Positions 13,833 through 20,771 of a stretch of DNA of 39,518 nucleotides are shown in pieces (the stretch's first letter is position 1; each line of letters starts with the position of its first letter). Made by a program: the position numbers and the translations under genes. The DNA comes from Myxococcales bacterium (lineage in GTDB: Bacteria; Myxococcota; B64-G9), in the NCBI GenBank assembly GCA_012798435.1, contig JAAZNF010000066.1:1-39518 (forward strand), read 5' to 3'. The notes under the pieces are model-generated. The model was not told where the DNA came from. It did no database searches and saw nothing but the letters and a program-made list of their open reading frames with translations.

Positions 13833-15095
13833 TCACAGCACGTCGCCCGGCGGCAGATCCGGTGCGGCGCCGCCCCCGTCCGGGGCCTTGGGCTCGGCCG
13901 CGGCCTCGTCGGGCAGGGACGACAGCTCGTCGGTGTGCAACAGACACTCGCGCAGAAACGACAGCAGCGCCTCGCGCACCGCCGGGGTCAGGTTCTCGAA
14001 GGCCACCCCCACGCCGCCCACCCGGCCCGGCTGCGCCGGGTCGGGCTCCACCACCCGCACCACCCGGCCGGAGAGCTTCAGCCACTGCAAGGTGACCGGG
14101 TGCACCAGGCTCACCTCCACCGGCTGGCCGACCGGCGGCGGATCGGCGGTCTGGATGAACACCCCGCCGCTGGAGAGGTCGCGCGAGAAGGTAGTGGTGA
14201 ACGAGCTCTGGGCCTGGAAGCGCAGTTTCACCTGGCACTCCAGGCGCGCGTGGCGGCGACGCTCGGGGCCGCCGGCGTCCTGCTCCCCGGCGATGCGCCC
14301 CTGCAGGTAGCGCTGCAACGCCTCGCGCCCCTCGCCGGAGAGATCCACGAAGCGCACCCCGAACCCCGCCGGGCCGGAGGCGCTGGCGGGGATGTGGCGC
14401 ACCACCTCGGCCACGGCGCGCACCGCTGGCTGAGAGCCCGGCACGTGCAGCACCAGGCGGATCTTCTCGCCCAGCGGCGGCGGATCGTCGGACTCCACCC
14501 GCAGCCCGCCCAGGCTGAGGTCCTGGGTGGACAGCTCGAAGAATCCCCGCGCCAGCACGAACTGCACCTGCAGCCGGGCGTCGATGCGGGCGAAGCGCCG
14601 CCGCTCCAGCAGGCGCTGGCGCAGGTTGTCGTCCACCAGGCCGTAGATGAGGCGCTTCTGCTCCCAGGTGAGGTCCGCGAAGCGGATGCCCATGCCGCGG
14701 CGGGCCGGGTCGTCCCCGCTGTTCACCCACACCACCTCGCCACGCACGGAGAAGGAAAAACCACGCTGGGCCAGGCCGATCTCCAGGTCCAGGCGCGTGC
14801 CCACCGGCAGCGGATCCACCGTGGCTACGAACAGACCGCCCTCGCCCAGCACCGGGATGTAGCGGTCGCGCAGCTCGTTGTGGGTCCAGTAGCGCACCGA
14901 CAGCGACACCGGCACGCGTAAAAACTCCCGGGTGTCGGCCTCGCTCCCCTGGGGCGCCGCGAACAGCGCCTGCTCGATCTCGCGCCGCAGCGACTTCCAG
15001 CGGGTCTTCTCCTCGCCGGACAGCGAGGCGGGGTCCTGGCGCTTGTGCTGGTTCAGCGCCTCGAAGGCCTCCAGCAGGCTGCCGTAGCTGTCCAT
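13833..15095 (-). CDS. Triple PilZ-domain protein, c-di-GMP receptor
   Basis: 420 aa. Three PilZ-like domains follow a short helical N-terminus, at about residues 55-155, 164-265 and 278-385, similar to the paralogous PilZ-like domain family of Myxococcus (TIGR02266). Domains 2 and 3 keep both c-di-GMP motifs: RxxxR at 166-170 and 280-284, and DxSxxG at 192-197 and 306-311. Domain 1 keeps R56/R60, but its DxSxxG has become VLGEGG (82-87), so it probably does not bind the nucleotide in the usual way. There is no membrane segment or output domain. GGAGG precedes the ATG. It lies 17 bp after the UPF0158-isochorismatase gene and is probably cotranscribed with it. Confidence 0.88.
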   Translation of the reverse strand: MDSYGSLLEAFEALNQHKRQDPASLSGEEKTRWKSLRREIEQALFAAPQGSEADTREFLRVPVSLSVRYWTHNELRDRYIPVLGEGGLFVATVDPLPVGTRLDLEIGLAQRGFSFSVRGEVVWVNSGDDPARRGMGIRFADLTWEQKRLIYGLVDDNLRQRLLERRRFARIDARLQVQFVLARGFFELSTQDLSLGGLRVESDDPPPLGEKIRLVLHVPGSQPAVRAVAEVVRHIPASASGPAGFGVRFVDLSGEGREALQRYLQGRIAGEQDAGGPERRRHARLECQVKLRFQAQSSFTTTFSRDLSSGGVFIQTADPPPVGQPVEVSLVHPVTLQWLKLSGRVVRVVEPDPAQPGRVGGVGVAFENLTPAVREALLSFLRECLLHTDELSSLPDEAAAEPKAPDGGGAAPDLPPGDVL

Positions 15096-15112
15096 CTCGC
15101 CTCCCCCGCGGC

Positions 15113-16300
15113 TCACTCCCGCGCCGCGCCGTTGTCGCCGCCGCCGCGCCCCAGCCGGGCCAACGCATCCTCGACGCTCAAGACCCGCCCGAAGCCGTAG
15201 GCGATGTTGCGGCAGGTGGCCAGGTGCAGCTCGGCGTCGGGCGCGGCGGTGCCGTCGCCCAGGAAGAACACGTTGAAGTCGTTCACGAAGGCGTCCCGGG
15301 CGGTGGTCTCGCAGCACAGGTTGGTGAGCACCCCGCCGATGACCAGGTCGCGCACCCCGAGGTTGCGCAGCACCCACAGGAGCTCGGTCCCGGCGAAGGC
15401 GCTGTAGCGGGACTTGGAAATCACGCGCTCGCCATTCACGGGCACGAAGGGCTCGCACAGCGCCGAGTCGGGATCGCGCTCCAGGATCAGGCTGTTCCAC
15501 CAGCGCGAGAGCGCCCCGCCGTCCTCCTCGGCCCGGCGGTGGACGTGGCGGGTGAACAGCACCGGCAGGCGGCGCTCGCGCCAGCGCTCCAGCAGCGCGG
15601 CCAGGCGCGGCAGCATGGGCCGCGCGAGCGGCAGGAAGTTGCGCCCCTGCTCGTGCACGAAGGTGCGCTGCATGTCGATCACCAGGAGGGCGCTGCGCTC
15701 CGGCGTGAAGACGCACTCCGGCCGGTCGAAGGGCCGCACCGCCTCGCGCCAGCCGGGCTCGTCGCCCGAGGCCGGGGCCGCCACCGGCGTCATGCCGCGC
15801 CGGGAGATGCGCGACAGCGCGGGCGGCACCGTCCGCTCGCGGGAGGCGGGATCGGGCGGCGGGTTGGCGGGCTCGATGCCGTGCTCCTGGAGCCACCCCT
15901 GGATGTAGGCGAACACCTCGGCATCCTTGAAGGCGAACCAGCGCTGGCGCAGCTCGGGGAACTCGATCAGCGCGTCCTTGAACCGGCGGAAGGCGCCCTT
16001 GCCCACCAGGGTGGCGGCCAGCTTCTCGCGGGCCAGGGGCTCCTCGACCTCGTCGAGGAAACGCTGCATGGTGCGGTAGCCCTCGCGGGAGGAGCGGGGC
16101 TGCACCGGGAGGTAGCGGCCGGCCGCGTCCGGGTCCGCCGGGAGATCGACCGACTGGGTGATGACCCGCCCGGTGTCCAGGTCGAGCCGGGCGGTGAAGT
16201 CCGGCAGCTGGTTCTCCACCGCCAGGGCCAGCTCTTCCCAGTCCACCGCGATGCGCAGCCGGGGTGTCGCGCCTTCGGGAACGTCAGCGGGATCTTCCAT
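15113..16300 (-). CDS. UPF0158-like domain fused to an isochorismatase-family cysteine hydrolase
   Basis: 395 aa from the chosen start. Residues 10-145 resemble UPF0158 proteins (RIAVDWEELALAVEN, LDLDTGRVI, the RTMQRF and FRRFKDALIEFPELRQRWFAF motifs). After a Pro/Arg-rich linker, residues 200-385 are an isochorismatase-like hydrolase with the catalytic triad Asp209 (LLVIDMQRTF), Lys296 (VISKSRYSAF) and Cys329 (GVLTNLCCETTARDAF). This superfamily cleaves isochorismate, nicotinamide, carbamoyl or related amides, so the substrate is open. The start at MEDPADV has GGAGG five bases upstream; an ATG at 16321 in the same frame lacks a ribosome site. It is upstream of the triple-PilZ gene, in the same unit. 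Confidence 0.82.
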   Translation of the reverse strand: MEDPADVPEGATPRLRIAVDWEELALAVENQLPDFTARLDLDTGRVITQSVDLPADPDAAGRYLPVQPRSSREGYRTMQRFLDEVEEPLAREKLAATLVGKGAFRRFKDALIEFPELRQRWFAFKDAEVFAYIQGWLQEHGIEPANPPPDPASRERTVPPALSRISRRGMTPVAAPASGDEPGWREAVRPFDRPECVFTPERSALLVIDMQRTFVHEQGRNFLPLARPMLPRLAALLERWRERRLPVLFTRHVHRRAEEDGGALSRWWNSLILERDPDSALCEPFVPVNGERVISKSRYSAFAGTELLWVLRNLGVRDLVIGGVLTNLCCETTARDAFVNDFNVFFLGDGTAAPDAELHLATCRNIAYGFGRVLSVEDALARLGRGGGDNGAARE

Positions 16301-16353
16301 CTCGGCCTCCATCACGCTCATCGCATCCCATGCGGGGGCTCGTTCGGGTGCGC

Positions 16354-16382
16354 ATCATAACTACACCGTACTGGTCCGGCAA
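16354..16382 (-). promoter_or_regulatory. Sigma-70-type promoter of the isochorismatase-PilZ unit
   Basis: The minus strand has TTGCCG, 17 bp, TATGAT, with a predicted start about 47 nt before the ATG at 16300. Confidence 0.55.
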
Positions 16383-16447
16383 CAGGTTTCTGCGATTGCT
16401 GTGGTGGCTGGGGGGCCGCCTGGCGCCTGCGAAGGCAGGTCGCGATT

Positions 16448-16491
16448 CGCGACTGACCGCGCTTGCTCTGGCGGCATCGCGATCAGTCGCG
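16448..16491. repeat. 9-bp inverted repeat between divergent promoters
   Basis: CGCGACTGA (16448-16456) and TCAGTCGCG (16483-16491), 26 bp apart. It could be a hairpin or a spaced regulator site upstream of the dehydrogenase promoter. Confidence 0.4.
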
Positions 16492-16582
16492 CGAGCGGAA
16501 GCGCAGCGGAGACGACACCGGGAATTCCACCGGAAACGCGACGGGCTTGTTCCGGTTGGCGTCCCGGGACGCGCTGGAAAAC

Positions 16583-16611
16583 TTGCCTCGAGATGCGCCA
16601 GCGCGTATCGT
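16583..16611 (+). promoter_or_regulatory. Sigma-70-type promoter of the alcohol dehydrogenase gene
   Basis: TTGCCT, 17 bp, TATCGT, with a predicted leader of about 28 nt that includes the GGGAGGGAG ribosome site. Confidence 0.5.
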
Positions 16612-16645
16612 AGGCCTGGCGAGCGGGGGAGGGAGCTTCTGGATC

Positions 16646-17767
16646 ATGCAGGTCTTCTCGTTCTGGATGCCCACCCGAGTGGTGTTCGGGGAGGGGTGTC
16701 TCGCCCAGCTCGACGACCTCGTCGCCCCCCTGCCGCGCCGGTGCCTGATCGTCGCCGGCCGCCGCGCCGCCCGCCTCAACGGGTGGCTCACCCAGCTCGG
16801 CGAGCGTCTCAAACAGGCCCGGGTGGAGTACGCCATCTTCGACGCGGTGGAGCCCAACCCCACCCCCCATACCGTCGCCGACGGGGCGGCGCTGGCGCGC
16901 CGGGAGAAGGCCCGCTGGATCCTGGCCATCGGCGGCGGCAGCGCCATCGACGCCGGCAAGGCCATCGCCCTGTGCGCGGTGAACCAGGGCGCGGTGCTGG
17001 ACTACGCCCGCGGCATGAAGCCCGAGCGGCCGGCGCTCCCGCTCATCGCCGTTCCCACCACCGCCGGCACCGGCTCCGAGGTCACCCCCTACGCCATCCT
17101 GAGCGACGTCGCCGCCTGCGACAAGGTGGGGCTCTCGCACCCCGACCTGTTCCCCCGGGCCGCCTTGCTCGACCCGACGTTCCTGGTGAGCTCCCCGGAG
17201 AATCTGACGGTGGACACCGGCCTGGACGCTTTGTGCCACGCCCTGGAGGCGTACCTTTCGCGGCAACGCTCGCCGTTCTCCGACATGCTCGCCGAGCGGG
17301 CGGCGTGCGCCATCGTCGAACACCTGCCGCGCGCGCGAAAGGCGCCGCAGGACATCGAGGCGCGCGGCGCATTGATGCTCGCCTCTTGCCAGGCCGGCAT
17401 GGCCATCGCCAACACCGCCACTTTGCTGCCGCACGCGCTGGGTTACCCGGTCACGGTGCGCTTCGACGTCCCGCACGGCCGGGCCACGGCCATCCTGCTG
17501 CCGGCCTTCCTGGAGCGGGAGACGGCGCATGAGCCCGAGCGGGTGCGGGCCATCGGCCGCATCCTGGGGAACGAGGCCGACCCGCCCGCCGCCCTGCGCG
17601 CCTTCATGGAGTCCTGCGGCGTGGCGCCGCGCCTGATGCCCTACGGCGTGCAGGACAAGGAAATCAGCGCCTTCGCCCGGCAGGCCCTCGGCAAACGCCA
17701 CGTCAAACTCAGCCCCGGCGAGTGGGACCAGGCCGCGCTGGAAGACCTCTACCGGCGCAGCTTGTAG
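16646..17767 (+). CDS. Iron-containing alcohol dehydrogenase (group III)
   Basis: 373 aa, cytoplasmic. It reduces an aldehyde or oxidises an alcohol with NAD(P). The N-terminal Rossmann half carries GGGSAIDAGKAIA (96-108) and PTTAGTGSEVTPYAI (137-151) for the nucleotide. The C-terminal helical half keeps all four metal ligands: Asp194 and His198 (GLDALCHALEAY), His263 (LLPHALGY) and His277 (DVPHGRA). The spacing matches FucO-type enzymes, but the substrate (lactaldehyde, ethanol, butanol, others) cannot be read. The start at MQVFSFW was chosen because this is where the family begins and GGGAGGGAG precedes it. It is a single gene convergent with the transglycosylase, with 6 bp between stops. 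Confidence 0.92.
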   Translation: MQVFSFWMPTRVVFGEGCLAQLDDLVAPLPRRCLIVAGRRAARLNGWLTQLGERLKQARVEYAIFDAVEPNPTPHTVADGAALARREKARWILAIGGGSAIDAGKAIALCAVNQGAVLDYARGMKPERPALPLIAVPTTAGTGSEVTPYAILSDVAACDKVGLSHPDLFPRAALLDPTFLVSSPENLTVDTGLDALCHALEAYLSRQRSPFSDMLAERAACAIVEHLPRARKAPQDIEARGALMLASCQAGMAIANTATLLPHALGYPVTVRFDVPHGRATAILLPAFLERETAHEPERVRAIGRILGNEADPPAALRAFMESCGVAPRLMPYGVQDKEISAFARQALGKRHVKLSPGEWDQAALEDLYRRSL

Positions 17768-17773
17768 CCGCAA

Positions 17774-19852
17774 CTACCAGTCGAGCGACTGCACCGCGGT
17801 GTCGAGGTCAGCGGGGAGCGCTGGCGGCGGCAGCCCCATGAGGTAACGGTAGCGCAGAAAGGCCTCCCACACCGTCTTCACGTAGGAGCGCGTCTCGGCG
17901 TACGGGATGTCCTCCACGAACCGCTCTAGCCGCCCCGCCCGGTGGGAGCGCACCCAGCCCAGCACGGGCGCCTCCCCCGCGTTGTAGGCCGCGGCCACCA
18001 GCGGCCACTGCCCCCGGAACGCCTCGTGCAGCGCCGAAAGCAGCCGGGCAGCGAGCCGCAGATTGGTGGGCGGGTGGTAGAGGTCGATCTCGTCCGGGTC
18101 CATCCCCAGGCGGGCCGCCACCCGCCGCCCGGTGCCCGGGGTGAGCTGCATCAACCCGCGCGCGTCGGCCCAGGAGAGCGCCGTGGCATCGAAGCCCGAC
18201 TCCGAGCGCATGATGGCGTACAGGAAGGCCGAAAGGTCGGGCCGGCCCTCCGTCTCTTGCTCGACCAGCCCGGCGAACGGCCGCGGGTAGGCCAGGCGCC
18301 ACAGCGGGGCACGCTCCCCCTGCGGCAGACCGCGCAGGAGGCCGGTGTGCTGGGCGGCGAGCCTCCAGGCGGCGTGATCGTCCCCGGCGGCCCGGTAGGC
18401 CTCGCCCAGCGACAGCACGCCGGCGAGGCCCGGGTGGCGCTTGAGGAACTCCGGCCGGCCGCGGTCGAGCCGCGCGGCGGCCAGCGCTGAGAAGCCCGCG
18501 CGCGAAAGCTCTGCGGCCTCGACGAGCGGCGGCTCTTGGAGAGGACGCGGCGGCGGCGAGGCCGGACCGGGCCCGATGGGTAAAGGCTGCCCGAGCCGCG
18601 CCAGCGCCAGGTGCCCGTACCAGCTGAGCGGGTTGTCCTCGGCCAGGCGGGCCAGGATCTGCCGCCCCCGCTCGGCCTCGCCGGCCTCCTCCAGGCTCGC
18701 GCCCAGCCAGTAGCGCTCCCGATCGGCGGACGCACCCTGGTGGCCTGCCAGCGCGCGCTGGAGCGCCGCGGCGGCGTCCTGGAACCTCTCCTCGCGGATG
18801 TGGCACAGCGCCGCGTTCCAGGCGGCGTCCCGGGCGTAGGGGCTCTTGGAGTGCTCTCGCATCACCTGCTCGAACAGGGGCTGGGCCGCCGCGCAGCGGC
18901 CGCGGTCGGCCTCGAGCCAGCCGGCGAAGAACAGCGCGTTGGCGGCGCGTTTACCCTGCGGGAAGCGGCGCGCAAGCTCCATGTGGCACAGGATGGATTC
19001 GCCGGTGCGCTGCAGCCGGGTGAGGCAACGGCAGTAGTAGAAACCGGCCTCCTCGAGGTCCGCCGGCGTCGGCGCGTGCTCGCGCGCCCCGAGGAAGAAG
19101 CGCGCTGATTCGGCCTTGCGTCCCGGCATGTCGAACAGGATGCTGCCCGCAAGGTAAGCGAGCTCGTAGGCCTCGCGCGCCGAGCGCGGCTCGGGCGCGC
19201 TGTCGAGAAACAAGAGCGCCCGCTCCCAGTCGCGCTTGCGGTAGGCGGCCCGGGCCAGCTCGAGCGCATCGCGCATGTCAAGGCGCGGCGGCAAAAACCC
19301 CTCCGGCCGCGTTCGCCACAGCGGATGATCGGCGTATTGTTTGCCGAGGTCGAGCCAGCGCTGGCTCGCCGCCTCGCGCCCGGCGCGCGCCTCCTCGTCC
19401 AGCAGGAAACGCACCCCCGGCGCACGGTCGGCGAGCCTCGACGGGGGAGCGGCCAGAGCCTGGCGGTACTCCTTGGCGGCCCGGCGCGCCTCGCCCAGGC
19501 GGGCGCTGCAATCCGCCACGCGCAAGCCCGCCAACGCGCGCACCTCGGGATCCGCGGCGACGCGGGCCAGGCGCGCGAACAGATGGCGGGCCGTCGCCGT
19601 GTCGCCGGCGTAGAAGCGGCACTGGGCGAGCAACAGATCCCGCGCCTCCGCAAGGTACGGCGATGCGGGCCGGGCCGCGGAGGCGATGGCCACGCACTCG
19701 GCGAACCGTCCCTCCCGCAGCGCCTCGCCGGCCCGGGCCAGGGCCTCGATGGGGCCCGGCGTCTCGGCCTTCTCGGCCAAAGCGGCGAGCGCGCCCGGCG
19801 GAAAGCAGAGGAGAGCGGCCAGCGCAAGGCAAGACAGGCGGGCGCGGTTCAT
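17774..19852 (-). CDS. Soluble lytic murein transglycosylase (Slt70-like)
   Basis: 692 aa. A signal peptide (MNRARLSCLALAALLCFPPGALA) sends it to the periplasm. Residues 30-540 are a long alpha-superhelix of TPR-like repeats (for example FYYCRCLTRLQRTGESIL, AWNAALCHIREERFQDA), as in the U-shaped domain of Slt70. Residues 545-670 are the lysozyme-like SLT domain with catalytic Glu551 in IMRSESGF, GLMQLTP and AYNAG (622-626). It cleaves the glycan strand of peptidoglycan to 1,6-anhydromuropeptides during wall turnover. There is no Shine-Dalgarno sequence; a TTGCGG-N17-TAGCAT promoter ends 8 nt before the ATG, again predicting a near-leaderless transcript. Confidence 0.93.
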   Translation of the reverse strand: MNRARLSCLALAALLCFPPGALAALAEKAETPGPIEALARAGEALREGRFAECVAIASAARPASPYLAEARDLLLAQCRFYAGDTATARHLFARLARVAADPEVRALAGLRVADCSARLGEARRAAKEYRQALAAPPSRLADRAPGVRFLLDEEARAGREAASQRWLDLGKQYADHPLWRTRPEGFLPPRLDMRDALELARAAYRKRDWERALLFLDSAPEPRSAREAYELAYLAGSILFDMPGRKAESARFFLGAREHAPTPADLEEAGFYYCRCLTRLQRTGESILCHMELARRFPQGKRAANALFFAGWLEADRGRCAAAQPLFEQVMREHSKSPYARDAAWNAALCHIREERFQDAAAALQRALAGHQGASADRERYWLGASLEEAGEAERGRQILARLAEDNPLSWYGHLALARLGQPLPIGPGPASPPPRPLQEPPLVEAAELSRAGFSALAAARLDRGRPEFLKRHPGLAGVLSLGEAYRAAGDDHAAWRLAAQHTGLLRGLPQGERAPLWRLAYPRPFAGLVEQETEGRPDLSAFLYAIMRSESGFDATALSWADARGLMQLTPGTGRRVAARLGMDPDEIDLYHPPTNLRLAARLLSALHEAFRGQWPLVAAAYNAGEAPVLGWVRSHRAGRLERFVEDIPYAETRSYVKTVWEAFLRYRYLMGLPPPALPADLDTAVQSLDW

Positions 19853-19860
19853 GGCGCCGC

Positions 19861-19889
19861 ATGCTAGACAAGCCGCTGCCGCCCCGCAA
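19861..19889 (-). promoter_or_regulatory. Sigma-70-type promoter, predicted leaderless start of the transglycosylase gene
   Basis: The minus strand has TTGCGG, 17 bp, TAGCAT; 8 nt separate the -10 from the ATG, so the leader would be about 2 nt. Confidence 0.5.
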
Positions 19890-20091
19890 GAGAATCCGCC
19901 CGCGCCAGAGCTGACCGAACCTCACTTTTTCCCGATAATTTTCTCTTCGGCGCGGCTGCTTAACCTAACTGCTCGCCGCAGAGCCGGCTCCGCTGCATGG
20001 AGGACCCGCCTTGCGCGCCGCGCCACGACAAGTTCAACCAGGGCTCGATCGAATTTCAGTATTGTTGGGGTACGGTCAGGCGCCAGGGCGG

Positions 20092-20120
20092 TTGATTTTT
20101 CCGGCGGCTTTTCCTACGTT
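20092..20120 (+). promoter_or_regulatory. Sigma-70-type promoter of the molybdenum hydroxylase operon
   Basis: TTGATT, 17 bp, TACGTT, with a predicted leader of about 36 nt ending in AAGGAGG before the ATG at 20163. Confidence 0.5.
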
Positions 20121-20162
20121 GGGGGCGATCGCTTTTCCGCCGGCATCGCCAAGGAGGTCCGC

Positions 20163-20771
20163 ATGGCTTCTCCCCGCCGGGCCGCGCGCCGCTCGTCGCC
20201 ACCGCGCAGGCGCCCTCGCCCCGAGCCCACCCCACCCGCCTCCGTCCCTGCAAAGATTGCCTTGCCGCCGGGGCGCAGCATCGTCTTCTCCGTGAACGGA
20301 AAGACGGTGCGCCGCACCCTGGGCTGGGACGTGCCGGCCGGGATGAAGCTCTCTGAGTTTTTGCGCGAGGAACTGGGGCTCACCGGGGTCAAGGTCGCCT
20401 GCGGCCAGGGCGCCTGCGGCGCCTGCACCGTGCTGCTCGACGGCCGGGCCGTGCTCTCGTGCATGATGCTGCTGGCCCAGGCCGACGGCCACGCCGTGGT
20501 CACCATCGAGGGCCTGCCGGCGGACGATCCGGTGATCCGGGCCTTCGCCGAACAGAGCGCGCCGGGCCACGGCACCGCCTTGCAGTGCGGCTTCTGCACC
20601 CCCGGCTTCGTGATGACCGCCAAGGCCCTGCTGGCCGAGAACCCGGCGCCCACCCTGGAGGAGGTGCGCCAGGGGCTCTCCGGCAACCTGTGCCGCTGCG
20701 GCTGCTACCAGGGCATCGCCCAGGCGGTGCTGGAGGCGGCCCGGCGCCTGCGGGAAGGAGGCGCGGCATGA
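20163..20771 (+). CDS. Molybdenum hydroxylase [2Fe-2S] small subunit (xanthine dehydrogenase family)
   Basis: 202 aa. It carries two [2Fe-2S] clusters that pass electrons from the Mo centre to the FAD subunit. The plant-ferredoxin cluster uses Cys80, Cys85, Cys88 and Cys100 (CGQGACGACTVL); the second uses Cys142, Cys145, Cys177 and Cys179 (CGFCTPGFV and GNLCRCGCY). It differs from ordinary family members by an Arg/Pro-rich N-terminal extension of about 37 residues, which is not a recognisable Tat signal (no S/T-RR-x-F-L-K). AAGGAGG precedes the ATG. The stop overlaps the start of the Mo subunit gene (ATGA). Confidence 0.94.
   Translation: MASPRRAARRSSPPRRRPRPEPTPPASVPAKIALPPGRSIVFSVNGKTVRRTLGWDVPAGMKLSEFLREELGLTGVKVACGQGACGACTVLLDGRAVLSCMMLLAQADGHAVVTIEGLPADDPVIRAFAEQSAPGHGTALQCGFCTPGFVMTAKALLAENPAPTLEEVRQGLSGNLCRCGCYQGIAQAVLEAARRLREGGAA

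Larger units (their letters stand above)
16322..16645. other. Divergent intergenic region between the isochorismatase and alcohol dehydrogenase genes
   Basis: 324 bp containing two outward promoters and a 9-bp inverted repeat at 16448-16491. The plus frame stays open into the dehydrogenase but lacks a ribosome site, and the family's N-terminus begins at 16646. Nothing else was seen. Confidence 0.5.
19853..20162. other. Divergent intergenic region between the transglycosylase and Mo-hydroxylase genes
   Basis: 310 bp containing the leaderless promoter of the minus gene, an AT-richer patch near 19920-19950 and the promoter of the plus operon. No conserved riboswitch fold, such as a molybdenum-cofactor element, was recognised by eye. 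Confidence 0.5.
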
